5,729 bases of DNA, from assembly GCA_018701105.1 (NCBI GenBank), contig JABIWD010000027.1, positions 1-5,729 of the forward strand, written 5' to 3'. Both the position numbers and the translations under genes were made by a program. Below are positions 1 through 4,092 of the stretch, in pieces (positions within the stretch are counted from its first letter, which is position 1; every line of letters starts with the position of its first letter). Origin of the DNA: Candidatus Uhrbacteria bacterium. GTDB taxonomy: Bacteria; Patescibacteriota; Patescibacteriia; UBA9934; UBA11717. The notes beneath the pieces were generated by a model. It was not told the DNA's origin. It searched no databases and saw only the letters and a program-made list of their open reading frames with translations.

Positions 1-336
1 ATGAAAGATTCCAGTAAAAGCCAATGCTAGTAACAGGTTTGATCCTGGTCCGGCAAGCGCTACTATCACAGGTCCCCACTTCTTGTTTCGCAAATTGTGC
101 GGATTGAACGGCACGGGCTTTCCCCAACCGAATCCGACTGTGATGAGTAACAACAATCCTACCCAGTCAATGTGAGACAGTGGGTTAAGTGTAAGTCTCC
201 CCGCTCGCTCTGCCGTTGTGTCACCTTGGAGATAACCAGCATACGCATGGGCAAACTCGTGAAATGAAAGCGCCAAGATGATCGCAAACAAAATCACGAT
301 AAACAACATTGGCTCTGCAAATAGTAGTCCTAACAT
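1..336 (-). CDS. Site-2 protease family protein (peptidase M50), N-terminal 112 residues, cut by the left window edge
   Basis: This is an intramembrane zinc metalloprotease of the M50 family. Such enzymes cleave transmembrane segments of substrate proteins inside the membrane, but nothing here identifies the substrate. Visible signs are a hydrophobic segment at about residues 10-25 that runs into the zinc-binding HEFAH motif (H26, E27, H30), then GRLTLNPLSHIDWVG at 46-60, a second hydrophobic stretch, GWGKPVPFNPHNLRN near 70-85, and LAGPGSNLLLA near the window edge. The order and spacing match the short bacterial M50B proteins of about 200-220 residues. The third zinc ligand, an Asp in a later LDG-type motif, would lie outside the window. 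The ATG at 336 is chosen because it gives the usual short N-terminus and follows a good promoter by about 10 bases. There is no Shine-Dalgarno sequence, so the mRNA may be nearly leaderless. The gene is divergent from ndk. Family assignment is very sure; the cellular role is open. Confidence 0.93.
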   Translation of the reverse strand, partial: MLGLLFAEPMLFIVILFAIILALSFHEFAHAYAGYLQGDTTAERAGRLTLNPLSHIDWVGLLLLITVGFGWGKPVPFNPHNLRNKKWGPVIVALAGPGSNLLLALAFTGIFH

Positions 337-346
337 ATTAGAAACG

Positions 347-374
347 AGTATAGCACAGAGAATATCATTTTCAA
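347..374 (-). promoter_or_regulatory. Sigma-70-type promoter of the M50 protease gene
   Basis: On the minus strand TTGAAA (374-369), a 16-base spacer and TATACT (352-347) are seen, and TGC directly before the -10 makes it an extended -10 promoter. Predicted initiation falls about 4 bases before the ATG at 336, leaving no room for a ribosome-binding site. The -35 box lies inside the left arm of the large inverted repeat (367-401), so a protein or DNA structure at that palindrome would affect this promoter. Confidence 0.6.
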
Positions 375-469
375 TTTTGCAATTCGGCAATTTTCAATTG
401 ATTTATCAAATCGACCAATTGATCAATTGTCGATTCAATTGAAAATTGCCGAATTGCCGAATTGAAAAT
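367..469. repeat. 103-base near-palindrome in the divergent M50/ndk intergenic region
   Basis: Arms of 35 bases (367-401 and 435-469) are reverse complements at 33 of 35 positions; the only differences are AA versus CG. The 33-base centre holds a second, nested dyad: CAATTGATCAATTG (416-429) is a perfect palindrome, extended by AATCGA (409-414) and TCGATT (430-435) with one bulged base. The arms are built from repeated words such as AATTGAAAATTGCCGAATTG. The element sits between divergent genes and therefore is not a transcription terminator for either. It could be a regulator-binding region, a cruciform-forming site, or one copy of a dispersed intergenic palindrome family. Confidence 0.9.
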
Positions 470-511
470 CCTAGTTACCTACTCAACAACGGTGGACATG
501 AACGTCAATCT

Positions 512-540
512 TTGTTATCCTTGCCTCAAATTATTATATG
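512..540 (+). promoter_or_regulatory. Possible promoter of ndk
   Basis: TTGTTA (512-517), a 17-base spacer and TATATG (535-540) each match the sigma-70 consensus at 4 of 6 positions. Initiation would fall about 2 bases before the ndk ATG, giving a leaderless mRNA, which agrees with the missing Shine-Dalgarno sequence. The AT-rich sequence offers other -10-like hexamers (TATTAT at 532), so this assignment is tentative. Confidence 0.3.
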
Positions 541-548
541 TATAAATT

Positions 549-1013
549 ATGTCAGTAGAACGAACTGTTGTACTCCTGAAGCCAGATGCGCTTCAGCGCG
601 ATCTCCTTGGAGAGATCATTTCCAGATTTGAACGCAAGGGTCTTAAGATCGTTGCTTTGAAGATCATCCCTCTTACAGAGAAACTTTTGGATGAGCACTA
701 CGCTCACATTGCAGACAAGCCATTTTACCCAGACATGAAGAAGTACATGATGGACACGCCTGTTGTTGCAATGATCCTTGAGGGGATTGAGGCTATTGCC
801 GAGGTTCGCAAGCTTGTTGGGTCAACAAACCCACGAGCAGCAGACGCCGGAACAATCCGCGCCGACCTTTCAATGAACATGCCATCAAACTTGGTGCATG
901 CTTCAGACGGAAACGAAGCAGCTGCGGACGAGGTGAAGCGATTCTTCTCAGACGAAGAGATTTTCACCTACGAGAAGTTGACTGACAAATTCATTTTCCG
1001 AGAAGGAGTTTAG
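549..1013 (+). CDS. ndk: Nucleoside diphosphate kinase
   Basis: The product is a cytoplasmic enzyme that moves the terminal phosphate of ATP onto other nucleoside diphosphates through a phospho-histidine intermediate, supplying NTPs and dNTPs. At 154 residues it is slightly longer than the usual 140-150. The N-terminal beta strand RTVVLLKPDA carries the ATP-contacting Lys11; the region GSTNP (91-95) and GTIRAD (101-106) follow; the catalytic His is H117 in NLVHASDG, where most family members have N(I/V)(V/I)HGSDS. The change of Gly to Ala after the histidine and of Ser to Gly after the Asp are mild departures from consensus. The start at 549 gives the standard MxxERT-type N-terminus. No Shine-Dalgarno sequence precedes it; the upstream bases are TATAAATT. 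The gene ends with TAG followed at once by in-frame TAA, then an intrinsic terminator, so it is probably monocistronic. The assignment is secure. Confidence 0.98.
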   Translation: MSVERTVVLLKPDALQRDLLGEIISRFERKGLKIVALKIIPLTEKLLDEHYAHIADKPFYPDMKKYMMDTPVVAMILEGIEAIAEVRKLVGSTNPRAADAGTIRADLSMNMPSNLVHASDGNEAAADEVKRFFSDEEIFTYEKLTDKFIFREGV

Positions 1014-1021
1014 TAAACAAG

Positions 1022-1049
1022 AAAACACGAGCCTTGCGCTCGTGTTTTT
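1022..1049 (+). terminator. Intrinsic terminator of ndk
   Basis: An 11-base-pair perfect stem, AAAACACGAGC (1022-1032) with GCTCGTGTTTT (1038-1048), closes a 5-base loop, and the stem runs into a T tract. It begins 8 bases after the ndk stop codon. The A/T ends make it readable on both strands, but no minus-strand gene ends here. Confidence 0.92.
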
Positions 1050-1062
1050 GTTTGCGGTGCAC

Positions 1063-1090
1063 TTGACTTTTTGCAAAAAAGTCTTATACT
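1063..1090 (+). promoter_or_regulatory. Strong sigma-70-type promoter of the small RNA unit
   Basis: TTGACT (1063-1068), a 16-base spacer and TATACT (1085-1090) match the consensus at 5 of 6 positions in each box, the best promoter in the window. The spacer region contains a dyad, ACTTTTT (1066-1072) and AAAAAGT (1076-1082), which overlaps the -35 box and could be an operator or simply a poly-A/T bend. Predicted initiation is at 1096-1098, exactly at the base of the helix that closes the downstream RNA. Confidence 0.8.
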
Positions 1091-1114
1091 GGAAGAGCTA
1101 CAGTCAGGAGGCAA

Positions 1115-1231
1115 ATGGATCGATTCGCTTACGACATTTCAGAGGCTCTCGACCGCTTTTTACGAGAGTACTCACACTTGTACGGTTTTTCACGACGGTT
1201 TCGCGGTCTCTGTTACTGCAACATACGTTAG
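1115..1231 (+). CDS. Possible 38-residue small protein inside the structured RNA unit
   Basis: An ATG at 1115, three bases after a perfect AGGAGG (1106-1111), opens a 38-codon frame ending in TAG at 1229-1231. The peptide is basic and aromatic, with a possible amphipathic helix at about residues 8-24 (ISEALDRFLREYSHLYG), then an Arg-rich part and two Cys (C33, C35). It has no recognisable domain, signal peptide or membrane segment. In favour are the promoter, the Shine-Dalgarno sequence and the terminator. Against are the very short spacing, the fact that other genes here lack Shine-Dalgarno sequences, and the AGGAGG being completely paired in the closing helix with CCTCCT at 1264-1269, which would block translation. 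Beyond the TAG the same frame stays open to TAA at 1292-1294, at the foot of the terminator. This could be a chance ORF in a non-coding RNA, a dual-function RNA, or a real microprotein. Confidence 0.3.
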   Translation: MDRFAYDISEALDRFLREYSHLYGFSRRFRGLCYCNIR

Positions 1232-1292
1232 TCCAGGTACACCTGTTTTTTAGAACGATGCACCCTCCTAACTGTGGCTCAAAAGGAAAAGT

Positions 1293-1319
1293 AAATACCA
1301 GCATGAGGCTGGTATTTTT
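1293..1319 (+). terminator. Intrinsic terminator of the small RNA unit
   Basis: A perfect 10-base-pair stem, AAATACCAGC (1293-1302) with GCTGGTATTT (1308-1317), closes a 5-base loop and is followed by T residues. The reverse strand also gives a stem running into a T-rich stretch, so it could stop minus-strand transcripts coming from the comEC operon and the GIY-YIG gene. Confidence 0.9.
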
Positions 1320-1327
1320 GCTGAACA

Positions 1328-1366
1328 GAATAATGAGATCCTCACGTCGTCCCTCCTCAGGATGAC
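1328..1366 (-). repeat. Repeat copy 1 (39 bases, minus orientation)
   Basis: Identical over all 39 bases to 1734-1772 and in the same orientation, with a 406-base offset. In repeat orientation (minus strand) it starts GTCATCCTGAG and ends GGATCTCATTATTC, with short complementary ends ATCCT/AGGAT around a 16-base core. The sequence style resembles the GTCATTCTGAGCG...GGAATCTC repeats that I recall as scattered in many bacterial genomes. The copy lies 8 bases behind the RNA terminator. Confidence 0.95.
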
Positions 1367-1398
1367 AATCAGGCACAAACGCCAGACCTTCAGCCAAT

Positions 1399-1434
1399 GT
1401 CATTCTGAGCGGCAGCGTCGGAATCTCATTGTTC
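1399..1434 (+). repeat. Repeat copy 2 (36 bases, inverted relative to the other two)
   Basis: Reads on the plus strand with the same ends as the other copies: GTCATTCTGAG matches at 10 of 11 positions and GAATCTCATTGTTC at 12 of 14. The core differs in both sequence and length (11 instead of 14 bases). It forms an inverted pair with copy 3 around the GIY-YIG gene, and its last base is the first base of the complement of that gene's stop codon. Together with copy 1 it could also form a large hairpin. Confidence 0.85.
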
Positions 1435-1721
1435 TAGATATTCCAGTTAGCGCTCAAGTCGACACGATCTTTGTTCAGCACGTCTATCAGCGTCTCCTTC
1501 TTGGCACGTCGCATCTTCTTGATCTGCTTTTCTCGCTCGATAGCACTGTACGAATTATCTGTATCTTCAAAATATACAAGATCAACGCAATTGTAACGCC
1601 TAGTGAAGCCATACTCGAGCTTGAGCTTATGCGATTGTACGCGACGCTCAAGATCATTGGTGACACCAGTATAGAGAACCGTACGAGCGGGGTTAGACAT
1701 TATGTATACGTAGTAGTTCAT
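1434..1721 (-). CDS. Small stand-alone GIY-YIG endonuclease-domain protein, 95 residues
   Basis: A single-domain GIY-YIG protein of the short UvrC-N-like group (COG2827 type, usually 80-100 residues). The family fold cuts DNA using a Tyr, Arg and Glu; the biological role of these short stand-alone proteins is not settled. Visible are YYVYIMS (3-9) and LYTGVT (16-21) as the two halves of the GIY-YIG motif, NDLERRV with R26/R27, H31, FTRRYN, and the family signature EREKQIKKMRR (62-72) with Glu62 or Glu64 as metal ligand candidates. All family motifs are present, so it is probably intact. The ATG at 1721 gives the canonical MNYYVYIMS start; an in-frame ATG ten codons upstream lies inside repeat copy 3 and only adds repeat-encoded residues. 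No Shine-Dalgarno sequence is seen. Inverted repeat copies touch both ends of the gene. It follows the comEC operon on the same strand and may be read from it. Confidence 0.93.
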   Translation of the reverse strand: MNYYVYIMSNPARTVLYTGVTNDLERRVQSHKLKLEYGFTRRYNCVDLVYFEDTDNSYSAIEREKQIKKMRRAKKETLIDVLNKDRVDLSANWNI

Positions 1722-1733
1722 GACTTGAAACTT

Positions 1734-1772
1734 GAATAATGAGATCCTCACGTCGTCCCTCCTCAGGATGAC
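1734..1772 (-). repeat. Repeat copy 3 (39 bases, minus orientation)
   Basis: A perfect copy of 1328-1366. It fills almost the entire 57-base gap between the end of the downstream half of comEC (1779) and the GIY-YIG start (1721), so it forms the 5' leader of the nuclease gene. It contributes an in-frame alternative ATG to that gene. Confidence 0.95.
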
Positions 1773-1778
1773 GATAGG

Positions 1779-2678
1779 CTACATCGAATGATCGACCTCG
1801 TACCTATCCGCAAAAAACTCAATGCTCACCGTTCCATGTAGATCCGTTCTAAAAACATCTACACCAAAATCTGTGAGCCTCTTGAGCGTCGATTTATGTG
1901 GATGATGATACTCGTTCCCCTCCCCAACCGATATCACGGCGAGCTCGGGATCAATCTCGTTTAAGAATTCGCGCGATGTTCCGTACGTAGAGCCGTGATG
2001 ACCAACTTTCAAAACATCGATATCACCAACAAGCGCTCCGATCTTCTCTTCAACCACATCTCCAGCGTCACCGGTCAGCAATATCGAGTTCGTGCCATCG
2101 TCGATCTTGAGCACTGTCGACTTCTCGTTGATATTTTCTCCGGTTGCAACGACGATCTCGGGCGAAGGATAGATCACATCAACAACAACTCGACCATGTA
2201 CGAGTCGGTCCTCGTCATCCGGGTCGATTATAACGGCACCCTCATGAATCACGCGCTCTTTCAAGATCTCATACGGCACAGAATCATAAACAACATTATC
2301 GATCACTACGTTCGCGACATCGAAGCGGTCGAGCACTTCAATCAACCCGTTAATGTGATCAGCGTGAGGATGCGAGATCACGATATAGTCGATACTGCGA
2401 TCCCAGGGCATCATCACATCGCTCAATCTCGACAGCACGGTATTATCAACTCCGCCATCGACGAGTATCTGGATACCATCGGGCAACTCAACAAAGATCG
2501 CATCCCCCTGCCCCACATCCAGGACGTGAACCGCCCAAAGCAAAGAATCATAGTGATCCTCAGCATACCCAGCCTGTAGGGACGCCATTCTTTGCGTCCG
2601 CGCTAGTACATACAAGCCAACACCAGCGAGTATGAGTACAAGTGTAACGACCCACAAAATTATCTTGTGTTGTTTCAT
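1779..2678 (-). CDS. comEC: ComEC C-terminal module as a separate protein: membrane-anchored metallo-beta-lactamase-fold hydrolase
   Basis: This is the metallo-beta-lactamase domain that normally forms the C-terminal part of ComEC/Rec2, the channel that takes single-stranded DNA across the inner membrane. In that system it is thought to act as the nuclease that degrades the non-transported strand. The 299 residues begin with a short basic tail and one membrane segment (about 6-26). Then come LDVGQGDA (53-60), VDGG (73-76), the metal motif SHPHADH with H103, H105, D107 and H108, LLTGDAG with D204, VGHHGS with H227/H228, and EYHHPH (256-261). All metal ligands expected for the fold are present, so catalysis is plausible. 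The basic N-terminus suggests that the domain faces outward. Its ATG overlaps the TGA of the upstream membrane half in the sequence ATGA, which suggests translational coupling. Other DNA-internalisation-related hydrolases look similar, but the partner gene makes ComEC clear. Confidence 0.93.
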   Translation of the reverse strand: MKQHKIILWVVTLVLILAGVGLYVLARTQRMASLQAGYAEDHYDSLLWAVHVLDVGQGDAIFVELPDGIQILVDGGVDNTVLSRLSDVMMPWDRSIDYIVISHPHADHINGLIEVLDRFDVANVVIDNVVYDSVPYEILKERVIHEGAVIIDPDDEDRLVHGRVVVDVIYPSPEIVVATGENINEKSTVLKIDDGTNSILLTGDAGDVVEEKIGALVGDIDVLKVGHHGSTYGTSREFLNEIDPELAVISVGEGNEYHHPHKSTLKRLTDFGVDVFRTDLHGTVSIEFFADRYEVDHSM

Positions 2679-3901
2679 GAAAAATCTATAAATGGTAACG
2701 GTGAAAGTGTCTCAATAACGTTCAGCATGACCTCGAGCAGCGCGTAGCTCGGCAACATAATAAAGGGGCCAAGGAACGATACGCCCAACGAGCTCGCTAT
2801 CAGCACAATAACCATACTTACGAATCCGATCATCATAGTAACAGACACGAGCGGGACGACTAGTAGGTTTGCAACTGGTGCGACGAGCGAGAACTGGTGA
2901 AACTGCAGGATCGAGATCGGCATCGTAGCCAGGATCGCCGCAAGTGTTTCACTCAAGATCGATCTCGCGTTCAGGAACGTTGGTATAAAAGTGAGCTTTA
3001 ACGCGATCTTGGGGCCGAGCGTGACGAGTCCGATCGCTGCTGCGAACGAAAGTTGGAATCCAACGTCGTCGAGTAACACGCGCGGGTTCACGAGTGTCAT
3101 GATCGCGGCCGCTATCAAGAATATCGTCACCGTGCCCTGAAGTCTTCCGAGTTGTTTTGCAATGAGCACGAGTCCTCCCATGATCCCGGCGCGCACAACG
3201 GCAGGATCACCTCCCGCGAAGATCACGAACATCAGGATACCTACCATCACAAACCAAAACGCGTGCTGTCTTTTGAAAAATGTGGCAGTCAAGATCAATA
3301 ACAAGACATCTGCGACCAGCGTTACGTTGTATCCAGACACTGCAACGATGTGCATCGTCCCCGTTTTACGAAACTGCTCTTGAATGTCATCCGGCAATGT
3401 CGATCTTGCGCCATACAGCAGGCCTGCAAGAAACGAAGCGTGAGGCTCCACGAGATTTCTCTGCATCACCTGCTCAAACCGATCACGAAACCCGAACAAC
3501 TTCGACCTCAAGCTCGGATCGTGACCAAGTATCTCCGGCGAGCCATAACCTCGACACACAGAGTAGACCTTTTCCTTCGCAAGATAGCGATCGTACCGAA
3601 ACTCCTCCACATAAATGTCCGCAATCGGCTCAAGATTACACCTCACACCAACCACGTCACCAACCCGCACGCGCGGATAGCCCCCAGTCGTCACCTGCAC
3701 GCGACCCGGATACTCGCCAACCTCGATCCTAAAGGTTTGCGACTTACCTTTATGCGAAACAACCTCGTTTACCACACCAGATAGCTCAGTATCGTCCATC
3801 GGTGACATTTGTGGCCACTGATCTCGATAAAACAGACCGTGCGTAACAACAATCAAGAGCCAAGATACGAGAAAGAGCTGGATGTAGCGATGAGTTGTCA
3901 T
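2675..3901 (-). CDS. comEC: ComEC N-terminal and competence-domain module: DNA-uptake channel protein
   Basis: An inner-membrane protein that forms the pore for single-stranded DNA import during natural transformation. Of the 408 residues, 7-24 are a membrane helix and about 36-120 a beta-rich region corresponding to the OB-like DUF4131 domain. From about 155 the Competence domain begins with the family signature FLAGLLYGARSTLP (157-170), then FRKTGTMHIVAVSGYNV (177-193), GGDPAVVRAGIMGG (230-243), NPRVLLDDVGFQLSFAA (272-288) and several further hydrophobic helices up to the C-terminus. A full-length single-chain ComEC is about 700-800 residues; here the chain stops just before the metallo-beta-lactamase part, which follows as its own gene with an ATGA overlap. 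No mutation-like scar (displaced frame remnant) is visible, so the split looks stable. The start at 3901 puts a short basic tail before the first helix. A weak GGTAGGG lies 5-10 bases upstream. Confidence 0.94.
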   Translation of the reverse strand: MTTHRYIQLFLVSWLLIVVTHGLFYRDQWPQMSPMDDTELSGVVNEVVSHKGKSQTFRIEVGEYPGRVQVTTGGYPRVRVGDVVGVRCNLEPIADIYVEEFRYDRYLAKEKVYSVCRGYGSPEILGHDPSLRSKLFGFRDRFEQVMQRNLVEPHASFLAGLLYGARSTLPDDIQEQFRKTGTMHIVAVSGYNVTLVADVLLLILTATFFKRQHAFWFVMVGILMFVIFAGGDPAVVRAGIMGGLVLIAKQLGRLQGTVTIFLIAAAIMTLVNPRVLLDDVGFQLSFAAAIGLVTLGPKIALKLTFIPTFLNARSILSETLAAILATMPISILQFHQFSLVAPVANLLVVPLVSVTMMIGFVSMVIVLIASSLGVSFLGPFIMLPSYALLEVMLNVIETLSPLPFIDFS

Positions 3902-3921
3902 AGGCCCTACCGTCCTGAACG

Positions 3922-3927
3922 GTTATA
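3922..3927 (-). promoter_or_regulatory. Possible -10 box of the comEC operon
   Basis: TATAAC on the minus strand lies about 20 bases before the comEC ATG, downstream of the terminator that closes the preceding gene, which is where a comEC promoter is expected. No convincing -35 box is present at 16-18 bases. A 5-base-pair hairpin (ACCGT/ACGGT, 3909-3923) overlaps the predicted start of transcription. Confidence 0.25.
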
Positions 3928-3958
3928 GCTGCGACTTAATCGCGAAAAGCAGTGCAAC

Positions 3959-3987
3959 AAAAAACCACCCTTTACGGGGAGGCTTTT
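3959..3987 (-). terminator. Intrinsic terminator downstream of the 437-residue protein gene
   Basis: Read on the minus strand, AAAAG-CC-T-CCC (3987-3977) pairs with GGG-T-GG-TTTT (3970-3961), with one T-T mismatch, one G-T pair and a 6-base loop, and ends in six T residues. It separates the leuS-side operon from comEC. It lies about 105 bases after the stop at 4093. The intervening 3988-4092 has no gene that I can support. Confidence 0.75.
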
Positions 3988-4092
3988 GCGGTCACTTCTA
4001 ATAACCACTCATAAGGTACCACGTGGTGTTAGAGGTGTAAAGTGTGGATAATTAGCTAATGATTACAGTAGCTATGGATACATTCGCCACCT

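Larger units (their letters stand above)
1096..1319 (+). ncRNA. Candidate structured non-coding RNA of unknown family, about 185-224 nt
   Basis: This stretch has its own strong promoter and its own terminator, with no long ORF between. Its 5' end (1095-1111) pairs with 1264-1280 over 17 positions: 15 Watson-Crick pairs, one G-U and one C-A mismatch. Inside, a rod can be drawn. P2 pairs 1116-1126 with 1253-1262 (one bulge, one mismatch). P3 pairs 1127-1133 with 1226-1232 (6 of 7). Upper helices pair 1140-1143 with 1209-1212 and GACCGC 1151-1156 with GCGGTC 1203-1208. A short hairpin CAGG/CCTG (1234-1245) protrudes from the 3' strand. An alternative hairpin CTCTCG/CGAGAG (1146-1151, 1163-1168) competes with the upper helix. 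Paired ends, size and a rod with an interrupted middle recall 6S RNA architecture, but I see no sequence match to 6S, SRP RNA, tmRNA or RNase P RNA. The fold was made by eye and has no covariation support. The start coordinate is the predicted transcription start. Confidence 0.68.

Noticed and set aside
446..631. A 61-codon plus-strand frame starting in the palindrome
   Set aside because: It overlaps the secure start of ndk in another frame and begins within repeat sequence.
1042..1403. Frames of 107 codons (plus) and 99 codons (minus) across the RNA unit and repeat copy 1
   Set aside because: They run through two terminators, a promoter and a repeat, have no ribosome-binding site, and show no protein-like features.
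1362..1739. A 125-codon plus-strand frame
   Set aside because: It is antisense to the GIY-YIG gene and begins and ends inside the flanking repeats.
1328..1772. Three similar repeats that might be a small CRISPR array
   Set aside because: One copy is inverted, the intervals are unequal (32 and 299 bases), and one interval is a protein gene.
1995..2579. A 194-codon open frame on the plus strand
   Set aside because: It lies wholly antisense to the metallo-beta-lactamase gene, whose motifs are unmistakable, and its translation has no domain features.
2675..2678. Reading TGA as a glycine codon, as in some Candidate Phyla Radiation lineages, to fuse the two ComEC halves
   Set aside because: The ATGA overlap puts the downstream gene in a different frame, so readthrough of TGA would not join them.
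3280..3784. Overlapping 144- and 150-codon frames on the plus strand
   Set aside because: Both are antisense to the conserved ComEC domains; their composition (Pro, Ser, Arg and Thr-rich) is typical of a shadow frame.
4018..4060. Two perfect 10-base palindromes, ACCACGTGGT (4018-4027) and ATTAGCTAAT (4051-4060), behind the 437-residue gene
   Set aside because: Short palindromes of this length arise by chance, neither has a T tract, and they lie in a 3' flank without a nearby promoter.
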